Positions 11,500-22,909 are shown, counted from the first letter of the stretch. The stretch: 38,658 bases of DNA from Geosiphon pyriformis (GCA_016748015.1 JAAOMT010000379.1:86869-125526), one strand, 5' to 3'. The notes: generated by a model from the letters alone, not told the origin. Numbers and translations are program-made.

Positions 11500-12150
11500 T
11501 AATAGAATGCTAAGAGCATAGCATTCAGGACACTATTGTTCATCACAAGACATTATGCATTCTTCACATAATTTAATGTTCATTTGCTCTAGCTGTTGAG
11601 CTTGAGCTTTTTTGGTTGAGTAAGTGTGATTTGTGATTTGATAGTACACTTCTACTTCATCTTCATAATCGAATTCAGCTAATTCCAAGATATATTTGAT
11701 ATATTCAGTTTTTTTTATTTGAAGGACATCTTCTTTGGTTCCTCCATTAATTAAAATTATGGCAAGTTCATAGATCATTTTGGCATCATGGGAGTAATGA
11801 TGAAGTTTGTTGAAGGCGCTATTGTATGTGGCATTGAAAAGTGTTCCACGTTTTACTTTTTCTGCAATAGAAAAAGCATATTGGCAAGTTTGATCGCAGA
11901 CTCCTTCTTTAAATGTGACATCAATCCAGTTACATTTATCAGGAAGCTGTTTTCCACAAATAAGACAGGGTGTTCTATCCTATTTTCTGCTTCTTTTAAT
12001 TAAGTGGCCCCATCATTCTCGATAGCAGACCTTGCAGTAGTAGCAGGTATGACTTTCATATTCTTTCTCAGGTGAAATACAAGCTCCCATTGATGATAGT
12101 TTCTTGTAACAGTCCTTATATTTAAAGAGAATGTAGAGGTATTGTTTCCT
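11500..12150 (-). pseudogene. Cys-rich, probable zinc-binding region between protease and dUTPase
   Basis: In the same minus-strand frame as protease and dUTPase there is a region dense in Cys/His: HTCYYCKVCYREW, TPCLICGKQLPDKC, GVCDQTCQYA, then KLCEECIMSCDEQ and CPECYAL. These paired CX2C motifs suggest several zinc sites. I cannot name a family. The same block (ELYYIIFNY..., INIQLCEKYIM) is recognisable in the second copy at about 30340-30520. Its role is unknown; it may be a nucleic-acid- or protein-binding module specific to this Gypsy lineage. Confidence 0.6.
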
Positions 12151-12177
12151 TGATTCAGGCTTTGAGTAAGAGATATT

Positions 12178-12990
12178 CTATCCTGGGGTTTCAGGTTCAG
12201 AGTGTGGAGTAAAATGTTCTTGTTCAGTTTCTTTGGCCCAATTAGACATTGATCCAAGAGCCATAAATGTTTTGATTATTGGTTTTTCTTCTTCTGATTC
12301 AAATTCAAAAGCCGGGGCTTTTTCGGAGCATTTGTTGAATGTACCACAAGTGGCAGGTACTTGGACATATTGTCTTTGGTAAGAGATTTGTAGTTCTTGG
12401 GTTTTCCAATCTAATTTTGCATTGGTTTTTTGAAGCCAGTCATTTCTGACAAGGGCTTGATACTGAGGAGTGTTCATTACAAGAACTTTAATTGGAATGG
12501 TAATTCTATCAAGAGTGAATAGAAAATTGTCAATTTCTCCTACTGGAGTCTTTTTTATGCCATCGACAGTGACAATTACTGTTTAAGCTGGTTGGTCAAC
12601 ATTTCTTTTTAACTGTTGCATCAACTGGTAAGTAATAATACTTCCAACAGATCCACTGTTTAGGATTAAGCAAATTGTCTTTCCTTTAACTTCAGCTTCA
12701 GTATACATAGCTGTGATTGCTTTTTGTTCATTTGCAGCAGTATTGCTGAGTAGAAATAGGAATTCATTGACTTTGAACTCAAAAGAAAAAATATCAGAGA
12801 GATTGGCATTTTTGGCAATTCTGGCTGGTGGAATAGTGGTGTGATTATGAGAAGGATTTTGTTGTTGTGCTGCAACTCTATCTTCCAAGAGTGCAATATG
12901 GTAAAAATTCTGTTCTTCTGGTATTGTTAAATAACTGGGTTGAGTATGATAGTGGTTGGGTCTTGGTTGAACAGAATTTCGGAGAACCAA
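12178..12990 (-). pseudogene. Gypsy aspartic protease, catalytic Asp replaced
   Basis: The minus-strand reading has KTICLILNSGSVGSIITYQL, the retropepsin active-site region. The family carries D-S/T-G; here the acid is Asn (codon at 12658-12660), one transition away. It continues through QYQALVRNDWLQK and a Glu-rich tail (FEFESEEEKP). The protease would have cut the Gag-Pol polyprotein. A stop at the 12583 end separates the two open pieces, which share a frame. Confidence 0.8.
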
Positions 12991-13039
12991 TTGGTTGTTC
13001 GAACTGATTCTATTGTTGTTTACTTGGTATCAGTTTTGT

Positions 13040-14752
13040 GGTGTGAAATTATTTTGTGTAATCAATCTTCAAGCAGGTACCTGATAATATTGTGTGGGTG
13101 GTTGTTGGTATTGCTGTTGGATTGGCTGTGGGATGGGCTGATAATAGTTATTTTGGTATTGAGGTCTTGGTAGATAGTAAGCTGATAGTAGTTAATAATA
13201 AGATTGCTGTGGTGGAAGGTAATGTTGATTATTCCTCTGTTGTTAGTCTCATTGCAATTTTTTACAATCACATTTTCAGTGTTCTAGAATTCCACAATAA
13301 TGACAATTTTGGATTTGGTTGTTGGATGGTGGTCCAAAGTTGTTTTGATTGTGTCATTGTGGGAGTTGATATCTTTGTGGCTGTTGTAATTGCTGCAGCA
13401 GCTGTTGTTGCTGTTGGTTGGTAAAGTAGTTTTTGACTTTTTTGATTAATTGGTCAATCTTTTTTTCAGCTGCTGAGCTGGTTTCTCCAATAGCCAGGTT
13501 AACAAATTTGGTACAGTTGGCTTCTTCCATAGCCATTTCATAGTTTTTCGCCTGTTGAATAGCAGTGGCTAAATCTTTTGGTGTATGTAGGCAAACTTTT
13601 TTAATAAGTTTGTCTTTTAGTCTAGCAATGAATTGGTCCAAGATTTGTGTATTGGAGTAGTATTCATTAGTTTCCAATTGGCGAATTCTTCTAAGCAGTT
13701 TGTTGAATTTCCCAAAATAGGTCATAACTGATTTACTTGGTTCTTGCTTGATATTTCGAAACTGATTTCGAAGGGTAATGGAAGTGTTATTGTTAGTGAA
13801 CTGTTCTAGAAAAGCAGTTTTGAATGCTTCCCAGTGTTCTGGTGGGACTTTCAAGTTTTCAAACCATTTACCAGCCATTCCTTATAAGAAGTATGGAATT
13901 GCTTTTAACATTCTGGCAGTATTTCAACCATTTGCATCTTCTGCTTTTGAGACTTTGTCAAGCCATTCTTAAGGACTGGTTTTGCTGTCTTCTTCTGTGA
14001 ACTCAAGAATTTTTGCAATATATGTGGAGGCCATTTCTTCTTTATTTTCCAAGTCTTCTGTTTCTTGTTCTGCTTCAGTTTCTTCACTTTCCAAACTTTC
14101 TGAATAATTACTTTCATTTTCCCATAGGTAATCAAGAAGGTTGGCGCTAGTTGAGATTGGTTCTTGTTGTTAAATAGGGCTTTTAGGTGACTGAAAATCT
14201 TTTATTCTTGAAAATTAAATAAGAGATGAATTTGGTATTTGTGGTTAAGCAAGTGAAATTGGAAATGGTGTGATAGAAAGTGGTAATTTGATGCTGGTTC
14301 CTTGTTCAAGTGTTTGCAAGTGTTTGGTAGTTGTCTTTGTCAGTATTGGAGTGTTTGGAATGGTTTTTGAGTGTTGTTTTGCTTTTTGTTTGCCTTTGTT
14401 GCTTATTTTTGTTTCTGATTCAGAGTCAAAAGAGTATTTGGACTGCACTGGATATTTTTTTTTGCAATACTTGATAATGTTATAATTGAGTTCTTAGAAG
14501 TAAGTGGCAAAGTGTTTCACTGTTAAAGTCTTCAGTTCCTAATCATGAATAGTGCACTAAATTATTGTAGAGGTTGCTTCTAATTTCTGAAATGTTGTAA
14601 TTTCCAAAAAAATAATTGTTAATATGATTTTTAATATATAAGTAAAATGTTTTCTTGACAATTTCAATTCCGTCTGGAATGTTGAATCTTTGCTTACAAT
14701 GGGTGTAAATTGACTGGTAATACTCTAGAGTTGCTGTGTCTGGTGTGGTCAT
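13040..14752 (-). pseudogene. Gypsy Gag (capsid and CCHC nucleocapsid), degenerate
   Basis: I place the start at the ATG whose first base is 14752 (MTTPDTATLEYYQ); an upstream ATG at 14800 overlaps the primer-binding site and is less likely. The N-terminal piece shifts frame near 14500. A Ser/Pro-rich then Glu-rich linker follows to about 14000. The capsid-like domain reads WLDKVSKAEDANGWNTARM, MAGKWFENLKV, FLEQFTNN, FGKFNKLLRRIRQL and LDQFIARLKDKL, the retrotransposon Gag pattern. A Gln-rich run at about 13360-13410 leads into a C-X2-C-X4-H-X4-C knuckle (CHYCGILEH, stop, KCDC) at 13264-13305. A Gln/Asn/Tyr-rich spacer leads on to the protease. Confidence 0.82.
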
Positions 14753-14781
14753 CACTTTGAATTTTGTTGTTGCTGTGTTAT

Positions 14782-14799
14782 TTCCGTAGGAGAGCACCA
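14782..14799 (-). other. Primer-binding site of the Gypsy element
   Basis: On the element strand the 5' LTR is followed by TT and then TGGTGCTCTCCTACGG. Read as its complement, this is ...GGAGAGC-A-CCA, exactly the form of a tRNA acceptor 3' strand, discriminator base and CCA end. I cannot name the tRNA without a tRNA set; it is not the usual TGGTATCAGAGC-type site. Confidence 0.7.
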
Positions 14800-14801
14800 A
14801 A

Positions 14802-15558
14802 TGTTACCGGAGGTTTTTGGTCTCTTTTCTTAAATGTTGTTTATGCCTGTTTGCTGTGAATTCACGTTTTCTGGATGTGGTTGAACCTCCAGTAACTGAA
14901 TTTATCTTCAAATTATCTCCTATAATTTGAACTGCTGGGCTTAGAGTAAAATGGCCAATTCTATGCCAATTACTTGACTGTAGTTATGTTGTAGTAAACA
15001 TCAACTTTTTTCCAAAAATTGCTTGTCTGGAAGCTCACTAAAAATGTGTAGTTACTTTGTTGTAAAAGTCAACTCTTCTACAGGAATCTTGTCTGTAGGC
15101 TACCTTAATAATTGTAATAAGAAAAAAACAGAAAAATAAAAGAAATGTAAAAGAAATAGGATTTTATCAAGGGAAACATTTTCTATTCAGGCCTGGAGTC
15201 ACTAACAGTTTACTGAAATTGGTAGCTAATCAATTTCAAAACATTAGTTGGGTTTTTAGAGATTTTCCAAGTGTAATAATTAAAGAATTTGGTTTTTCGA
15301 ATTTTTTGATATTTATTTCTTTTTGTGTGTATAGGAATGGTTCTAAGTGCTAAATCTAAAGTAAGATATATTTTCTCAAAAAGAAAAGCTCTTTTTTTAT
15401 ACAACTTGTCATAACACTATTTTATGAACTTGAACTTTGCTATTTTTTACAATTTTGCTAAACTAAAAATATATTTTGGCAAACTACAAGTTATTTTTGC
15501 AAACTATTAAATATTTCAGTAAACTATCAATTATTTCGGCAAATTTTTACAAATTTTG
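14802..15558 (-). repeat. Gypsy 5' LTR (right copy)
   Basis: Direct repeat of 6651-7376, oriented with the element. It starts TGTTACCGGAGG at its left edge. Homology stops just after ACAAATTTTG at about 15558; the U3 edge could equally be the TACA at 15551. It carries 31 bp around 15147-15178 that are absent from the other LTR; using the 7369 and 15551 edges this exactly explains the length difference (719 against 750 bp). Confidence 0.87.
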
Positions 15559-15786
15559 GTGAACTTTTTGAATGTTACATAGTTCAGAGTATTGCATAAT
15601 TGATCATCGCAATTAGGTTACATTTATGTTATGTGCAAATTGGGTTATTAATTAAATAATAATTTCAGACATTCTGCTAATGTAATAAGTGATAATTTGA
15701 ATGATAATATATGCTAATTAATAATAGGAATTATAAAGATAATTTCATGCTAAATAATATCTCTAATTTTGTCTAATAACAATACA
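15559..15786. other. Unexplained AT-rich segment between Gypsy LTR and resumed LINE ORF2
   Basis: The LINE reading stops at 6650 (CQYA) and resumes at about 15787 (PLDYMGNDTF). The Gypsy LTR ends near 15558, so 228 bp belong to neither. The sequence is AT-rich with repeated TGCTAA words, has no open frame, and does not match the inner edge of the left LTR. It may be a small second insertion or a rearranged junction. Confidence 0.5.
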
Positions 15787-18700
15787 CCTTTGGATTATAT
15801 GGGGAATGACACTTTTTCTGGTGTAATACATTTTATTAGTATAAGTAAGTTGCTTTTGGTCATTGGTGGTTTATTTGATGAGAAGGCTGCTGGCTTATTT
15901 GGCATCCCTAATGAGTTGTGGAAGCATGGTGGTGATGTAGTAATAAGTTGCCTGTTGAGACTGGTGAATGTGTACTTGAATATGAGTGGTGTGTCTGTCC
16001 TGTGGAGAAAGGCATAGGTTTCGATGATTCCAAAACCCTATGACTGGAATGGAGTTCTTATAAACACTCACTCTATTGCGTTAATTGAGACTTCGAGAAA
16101 GATTCTTTTGACCATATTTTATTTGTTTGCAGTAAATTTGGTGTTCTCCAAAGTGATAACTTTTCTGTGCTAAGGGGCACTTCTACACAGTCTTTAGTAT
16201 TTGCTGTTGGGTCTGTTGTTAAAGATGCTCTTGAAAAAAACAGAGAAATTTGGTTGGTTTTATAAGATATATGAAAGGCTTATGATTTTGTTAGTTGATA
16301 CTATCTGAAGACTAGCTTGCTGCAGATCAAGATATATGACAGATTTATAAAATTTTTTGGTAGTATACATGAGAATAGAATTAATAAAGTCATGACTAAT
16401 TTTGGTCTGTCTGATGGCTATAGGGTATATGATGAGTTAGATCAAGGCAAAGTTTTTTCACCTCTGCTCTGGAGGATATTTTATGATCCCCTTTTGTGTG
16501 AGATTAAGAGACATGAACATTTGTGTGAGTACTGGATTGATACCAAGTTTGTTTCAAAGTCAGAGAAGATTGAGAGTTGTGATGGGATGACATCTTACTT
16601 TGCAGCTGGTGCAATTGTTGATGACATGATTTGGGTTGGGAGCTGTCAGACTTTGACTCAATATGCTTTGAATATTGCCAGTAAATTTTTTGAGGTTAAT
16701 GGCATTTCCATCAACAATGATAAGACAGTTGCTATCCCCATTAATTAAGGCATTAAAATTGCTTCTTTGAATATTTGTGGTTAGCCAATTTCGATTGCCA
16801 AAAAAGGTGAAGTGCATCATTATCTAGAAATTTTTTTGTTTATTAAGGGACTGTTCAAGCCAAGTGTTGCCAAAGCTCATTCTGATGTTTGTTTTTTTGT
16901 TAATGTTGTGTTGAAGAAGACTATTACTGATAAGCAGTTTTCATATTTGGTGTTAGTGGTCTTGCAGCCTATTGTTAGCTATCAGATTCAGTTCAGTTTT
17001 GTTTCATCAAATGTTTGTCACAAGTGGGATGTCATAATTAGGAAGGGTCTAAAGCTTAAGGCCTGTCTTTCCTGTGACTTTCCCAATGTGGCTTTACATT
17101 ACTCTTTGTTGTATGGTTTGAAAACCTTTGAGCAGGTTCAGTTTGAGAGTAAATTAGCTACTGTGGTCTTTTTTTCTAATGCTTTGGGCATTCTGGGGCA
17201 CTTGTTCAATTATAGATTTTTGGACTTGCAGATTATGGGCTGGGCTCTTTTTAATCTCTTACAGTTTCCTGTCAGGTTACGTGTTAGTTCTGTGAACAAT
17301 TTTTTGGCTGGTATAGTAAAAATTTTCTTGTACAATAAACTGTCTTTGGTGAATAACCTGCCTAATGCCTTCCATAGTCCTGGTGTTTTTCCTATGTTGA
17401 TGGTATTGGGAAACACTTTTTACTTCAGTTCTGTGCACTCTTTAAAGTATTTTGGTGTTGTATTTGGTGACAGGCTGCTGGATAAAAAAGGGCAGGTAAT
17501 AGACTAGAAAACTTTTTGGCAGTAAAAAAAGCTTAATCTGAGAGATTCTGTCCCTTTCTGGTTCAGATAAACATCTCAATTTCTATGTACTAATGGCTCA
17601 GTGTTATCAAATATAGCACAGACTAATCAACTTCATGGTTTAAACATTTTAGATTCTCAGGAGTTTTTTGTTGTGCAGAGTAGCTTGCACGAGATTTGGT
17701 CTAGTTCATTTGACGTTTTTACAGATGATTCATTAAAAAATTTTGGCTCAGCTAATGTTTTCAGTGGTACAGCTGTGTACTTTTCTGCTGTGGATCTTAA
17801 TCTTGGAATAAGGGTTTGGGGTTTGTTGTCTTTTACTTTAGCCGAGTTGCAAGCCATAGCTTTGGCACTAGAGTGCTGTTCATCTTTTTGTATGGTAGTG
17901 GTGCATACTGACAGTCAAGCTATCATTGATGCTTATGTATCTGAAATGTTTACTGCTGTTTCCAACTTCCGTGCTTTATGTTGGGTAAAAAGGCATCATA
18001 TTTTCAATTTGGTTTACGAGAAAGATCTCAATGTAAAGTGAATAAAGGTTAAAAAACATTCTGGGGTTTGTGGCAATGAGAAAGCTAATGCTGCAGCTGG
18101 TATTGCTATATGCTCTCAGTTTTTTTTGCCAGTGGGAGTTCATGAATGATTCTTGATAGCTAAGAACACGGTTGTATTTGGTAATGCCTGGTATTTTGTT
18201 CAAAATTTGTACAGATTTGTTTGTCATGCTCATTGGGAAGCTGGGGCTGGTCATGATATTATCTTGAGTGTGTTGATTGGAAGTGTTGACTGGAAGGCCA
18301 CTTCAAAAGTCTTCTATTCTACATTTGTATTTGATGAAAGCTGTTCACTGACAGTTCTCAGTAGCAGTTAAAAAAAAATTGTATAATAAGAGCTATCCTG
18401 ATGTGCAGTGTTTGCTTTGTGGTGAGATGAAACTGCTTAATCATGTCTTTTTGTGTGCCTTAGATGTTGGTGTTTGGGAGGAAATTCTGGCTGAAGCTTC
18501 TGCTTTATGGATTTCTTTGGTAGAGGTTAATTTTTTGTCTTCTTCTGCTGTTTTGTGGTTTCTTGGTCTTTGTTCTTCAGACATTGGTCTATACTCGGTT
18601 GTGTGTAAAAGATTTGTCATGAAGGATTGGTGTGCAGAAGCTGTTGGAGTTTTTAATAATAAGAAAGAGGCTGTGAGTGTTGTTGTCAATTATGTGAGAC

Positions 18701-18957
18701 GTTTTGTTAAGTTGCATTGTTCTAGAATTTGGCTGGTGAGATCTAAGTATAGGGTAGATATAGAGAGGACTGGTTTGGTTAGAGATGGTAAACTGGTGTC
18801 AGGTCTCACACAGTGTATGGTGCAGATAATATTAGATAGTATAGTTAGAATGCTTAGCATTGCCAATTTTTTTACAGTTAGCTTTGGGTGTCATAAGTCT
18901 TGTCTTTTTTTTTCTGAGTTGGATTGTGATTCATGTGTTATTATAGGTGTATAGTAA
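15787..18957 (+). pseudogene. LINE ORF2 C-terminal part: reverse transcriptase, RNase H and tail
   Basis: RT blocks: DEKAAGLFGIPNELWKHGG, VSMIPKPYDWNG, SIALIETSRKIL, then in another frame from about 16131 DNFSVLRGTSTQS, LDQGKVFSPLLWRIFYDPLL, AIVDDMIWVGS (the catalytic two Asp are retained) and ISINNDKTVAIPIN. The thumb runs on to about 17510. RNase H: DVFTDDSLKNFG (family DGS), LAELQAIALALEC, VHTDSQAIIDAY and KKHSGVCGNEKAN. The tail from 18379 has PDVQCLLCGEMKLLNHVFLC, a CCHC-type motif commonly seen after RNase H in such elements. Frameshifts are near 16100 and 18370; there are about ten stops. Identity is secure. Confidence 0.85.
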
Positions 18958-19108
18958 TGTTTTGTCTGGCCCAAGTGGCTGGCCACATATAGCAAGCACA
19001 TAAACCATATTTAGTTTGAGTCTCTTAGTATGGCTTTATGTATTAGATAATAGTTAGATTTTATTCATTAAATGCATTTAATAAAAAAATAAAAATAAAA
19101 ATTAATAT
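18958..19108 (+). other. LINE 3' untranslated region and A-rich tail
   Basis: After the stop at 18957 there is a moderately complex stretch and then an A-rich run (about 19081-19108) that merges into AT-rich flank. The tail is the expected end of a LINE copy. Confidence 0.5.
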
Positions 19109-21589
19109 AAAAAAATTATTGGCTAATATATATATTAATTAATAAAAATTTTTTTAATTATAAAATTTTTTTTTTCAGTTATAAATTAATTTGAATTTAT
19201 ATTTATTTTATATAAATTATTATTATTAATTATAAAATTTAATATTTAATATTTTATTTAATTTTAATATATAAATCTTATAAGTTTTACAAAATTATTT
19301 AAAATTATATTAATATTTCAAATTATTTATAAATTATATTTTAGTTTTTTTATATAAATATTTTTATTACTTTTTGGTTTTTGTTTTTACATATTATAAT
19401 ATAACAAAACTCAATAAAATATTTATTATTTAGATTATTAAATTTAAAATAAATACTATAAAAAAAAGTTTAATTAAAAATAAAAACATTTCAACTTTTA
19501 ATTTTGTAAAAAATCTTATTAAAAATTAATTGTAAATAACAATAAGATATTTAATTAAAACATTAAATTAACATAGATTTACATATAAGTTGTATTTAAT
19601 ATAAAATATTTTATTGTTAAATTTATTTAAACAATGGTTAATTTATATTATATGCAAATAAATAGACCATAATTTACTAAATTTATTATTTATTTATTAA
19701 AAAATTAGTTTTATTGTATTTAAATTCAATTATTTTGTTGATAATTGACAAACTATTACAGATATTACTTTAAAATTTAATTAACATATTTAGTTTTAAT
19801 TATTAATTTAAAAATAAAACTAATAATCCAAAATTATTTTATTTGAAAAACTATAAAGTTTAATAATATTTTGGAAAATTAATTGAACAATATTTTTAAA
19901 GATTAACGTTTTTTTATATATTATTATAGTTTACCAATTGATTATTATAAAAATCGAATCTTTTTTATTAATAAAAAACAAATCTGTTATAAAATTTATT
20001 TATATAATAACTTAAATTTTTAAAACACTTACATTCTTTTGTATTGTAGAAATAATAAAAAAAGTATATAATAAGTTAATTAAAATAACTTAAATTTACT
20101 AAGATGTTTTTTGTTATAATATTAATAATTTTTTAAGTAGATATTTATTTATTATTTTAAAAACATTAATTAACTTAATTTTGTGTTTTTTTAAATTATG
20201 CAACTATAACCAAAAAACTTAAAAATAACAACATAAAATAAACTTTTTATAATATTAAAAATTAATTAAAAAGTTTTTATTTAATATTCTCAAAAATAAT
20301 AAATTGATTAATAATAATTTTTAATAATATAAAATAATATTTATTTATAATCAATATATTTTGTTAAATTGTTAATTTTTATTAATAAAACAAGAAATAA
20401 TATTAAAATTAATTAAAATTATTACAATTACATTAAAATTTGATTTAAATATTTAAATATTTACAAAATAATTAAAATCTTAATAAAAACTTTTGTTTTT
20501 ATTAGAATTAAAACCAAAATAAAACTGATTAATTAACATCTTCTTTTTTCAATTTACATTAATAAAATTTTTAAATATATGTTTAATTAACTTGTAATTA
20601 AGCAAAAAAAAATTTATATAAGTATTTTTTAGCTGAATTATCTAAAAAGCTTAAACATTTAAATAAGATAAATTTATTTTATAAAAATAATAAAAATATA
20701 TATATATAATACAGCAAAACAAATAAAACTATATAACAAATAATTAATTAATTAATCCAAAAAGTATTTAATAATTAATGTTTAATCTACTTAAAAACCA
20801 AAAATTAGTTTAATTTTTTATATATATTTGAATATTTTTTTTAAATCTTATTATTAATTAACCAAATTAGTAAGTTAATTAAATATTCCAAAATATCTAT
20901 TGAATTTTCTTAGTATATTATAGCTTATAAGAAATAACATATAACTTTTTTCACAATAAGCCTATATTTAATTATATTATAATTATATTATAAATAAACA
21001 CTCTATCAAAAATTTATATTAAATAAGTTAAATTAAAAATATCTATTTAAGTTTTTACAATTGCCGTTTTTAAAAAATGAGAAATTTTAATATTAAAAAC
21101 TTTGTGTTAAATATTATGTTAAATAGTAAATTAAAAACTTATTTTATTCAATATAGAAATTTTTGTAATATAAATAATGTATAATTTTTTCACTGTAAGC
21201 CTACATTTGATTTTTTGAAACCAGATAAATAGAAAAAAAGCTAGTTTTTATTGTAAAAAAGTGGCATTCTATTTTTTTTTGATTATATTACAAATAAACA
21301 CTTTATTAGAAATTTATATTAAATAAAGTAAATTAAATTATCTTTTAGGTTTAAGTTTTTACAATTGTTATTTAGAAAATAAAAAATTTCAATATAAAAA
21401 ACTTTGTGCTGAATATCCTGTTGACTAGTGAATTAAATTAATTCAAAAAACTGGTTATATTAATGAAATAATCTAATCCCAAAGTAATAAAATTAAGAGT
21501 CGTATTTTAGAAATCACTTTGGACTCAAACATTTTATGAACTTAACAGCTTTTTTATATTGTATTATCTAAATAATAATAATAATAATG

Positions 21590-21654
<65 letters not shown>

Positions 21655-22340
21655 CTACAAGAAAATTTTCGGAGAATTTCCAATCTTTAACTTTTTTAGC
21701 TTTGTTTATAGATTCTTATATAACTAAAGTAGTTGTGGAGGAATCACTGAAAGAATATATATTAATATTCGTATTGTTTAGCTCAGGTTGGGCAAACACA
21801 TATGAATCATCATTGATTCACATGTAACTTAAAACAAATTATAGGGTAAATTGCTTATCCTAAAGGTGGCAATAATACTAATAACCTTAGATTGCACCTG
21901 GTTATTTTTAATAATAAAAGACATTTGTCATGGTTTAATTTAATCTTTAATTGAAAGTTCGAAATATATGCACAAATGGGTTGCCAAAAAGATTTGGTGA
22001 AAACAAATTTTAACTGATAAAAACACCCAAGAAAGAGAATATGTTTGTCAATTATTATTGGACAGTATTTGTGTTAGAAATTGTTTTAAGCGATTGGAAT
22101 TAATGATTATTTAAGAAGAAACAATAGTGATTAAACATATATTGTTGATAACCATTCTGAAGATCAAATTCTCCAGGAAATCAAGCAATAAGAAAGGTGC
22201 TAAAACACCTAAAATCCAATCAGTTTTTAATGAAGTAAACTGATTCAAATGGCTAAATTAGCTTAAAACTCACAAGTATTCAACCAAAGAGGATTAAAGA
22301 CATGTTATTTAGAAAAAATCCTGTTTAAGCAATGATTCGT
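19109..22340. other. AT-rich intergenic DNA with (AAT)n microsatellite
   Basis: Over 3 kb of very AT-rich sequence without a supported gene on either strand. It contains short A/T homopolymers and, at 21571-21651, an almost uninterrupted AAT trinucleotide array (one TGA interruption near 21589). From about 21700 the composition is less extreme, but no reading frame is convincing before the assembly gap. Confidence 0.6.
21571..21651. repeat. (AAT)n microsatellite
   Basis: About 27 trinucleotide units with a single interruption. A plain simple-sequence repeat. Confidence 0.95.
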
Positions 22341-22824
22341 NNNNNNNNNNNNNNNNNNNNNNNNNNNNNNNNNNNNNNNNNNNNNNNNNNNNNNNNNNNN
22401 NNNNNNNNNNNNNNNNNNNNNNNNNNNNNNNNNNNNNNNNNNNNNNNNNNNNNNNNNNNNNNNNNNNNNNNNNNNNNNNNNNNNNNNNNNNNNNNNNNNN
22501 NNNNNNNNNNNNNNNNNNNNNNNNNNNNNNNNNNNNNNNNNNNNNNNNNNNNNNNNNNNNNNNNNNNNNNNNNNNNNNNNNNNNNNNNNNNNNNNNNNNN
22601 NNNNNNNNNNNNNNNNNNNNNNNNNNNNNNNNNNNNNNNNNNNNNNNNNNNNNNNNNNNNNNNNNNNNNNNNNNNNNNNNNNNNNNNNNNNNNNNNNNNN
22701 NNNNNNNNNNNNNNNNNNNNNNNNNNNNNNNNNNNNNNNNNNNNNNNNNNNNNNNNNNNNNNNNNNNNNNNNNNNNNNNNNNNNNNNNNNNNNNNNNNNN
22801 NNNNNNNNNNNNNNNNNNNNNNNN
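22341..22824. other. Assembly gap (484 N)
   Basis: All bases are N. Reading frames drawn through it are artefacts. The gap separates AT-rich DNA on the left from CpG-rich DNA on the right and removes the 5' part of the dioxygenase unit. Confidence 1.
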
Positions 22825-22909
22825 AAACGGACCGACCCTCTCAAAGCGGAAGAAGTTACAACGACATGCCAAGAAGGCGAAGGTCGAGATTTTCTACAAT
22901 CCGGTTAAA
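22825..22909 (+). pseudogene. 5' piece of dioxygenase unit copy 1 (basic, NLS-like exon end)
   Basis: The frame reading NGPTLSKRKKLQRHAKKAKV and on to YNPVK is open from the gap edge and ends at a GTAAGT splice-donor-like hexamer (22910-22915). The cluster of Lys/Arg would suit a nuclear-localisation signal. The matching stretch in copy 2 is at about 34637-34715 (minus). Whether this piece joins the downstream ORF by splicing is inference; the acceptor would lie near 23292. Confidence 0.4.

Larger units (their letters stand above)
6651..15558 (-). mobile_element. Ty3/Gypsy LTR retrotransposon with dUTPase, nested in LINE ORF2
   Basis: Direct long terminal repeats lie at 6651-7376 and 14802-15558. 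The internal region reads on the minus strand: gag, CCHC knuckle, aspartic protease, Cys-rich region, dUTPase, RT, RNase H, integrase. RT before integrase is the Gypsy order. From about 14448 down to 9505 all coding pieces share one frame (4.9 kb), so the parent had one gag-pol ORF; frameshifts occur near 14500 and between 9505 and 8786. Both LTRs begin TGTTAC at their left edge; a clean 5-bp target duplication was not found (left flank TATGC). The LTRs differ by transitions and one 31-bp indel, so the insertion is old. Many stops make it inactive. Confidence 0.9.
3080..19108 (+). mobile_element. Non-LTR retrotransposon (LINE, APE-RT-RNase H type), split by a nested Gypsy element
   Basis: The two halves are collinear. 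3227-6650 holds ORF1 and the endonuclease part of ORF2; 15787-18957 holds the RT, RNase H and C-terminal region. A region of about 9.1 kb containing a minus-strand Gypsy element lies between ORF2 codons. After the ORF2 stop at 18955-18957 there is about 120 bp of 3' untranslated sequence and then an A-rich tail near 19081-19108. Endonuclease plus RT plus RNase H in ORF2 and a CCHC knuckle in ORF1 fit I/Tad1-group LINEs. Every domain has nonsense changes, so the copy is dead. The 5' boundary is approximate. Confidence 0.85.

Noticed and set aside
12940-13424. Plus-strand ORFs with membrane-like composition (Val/Ile-rich)
   Set aside because: They are the antisense of the Gln/Asn-rich Gag spacer; hydrophobicity is a by-product of the complementary codons.
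13905-14135. Lys-rich minus-strand ORF
   Set aside because: It is one base out of the Gag frame; the true frame there is Glu-rich and leads directly into the capsid domain.
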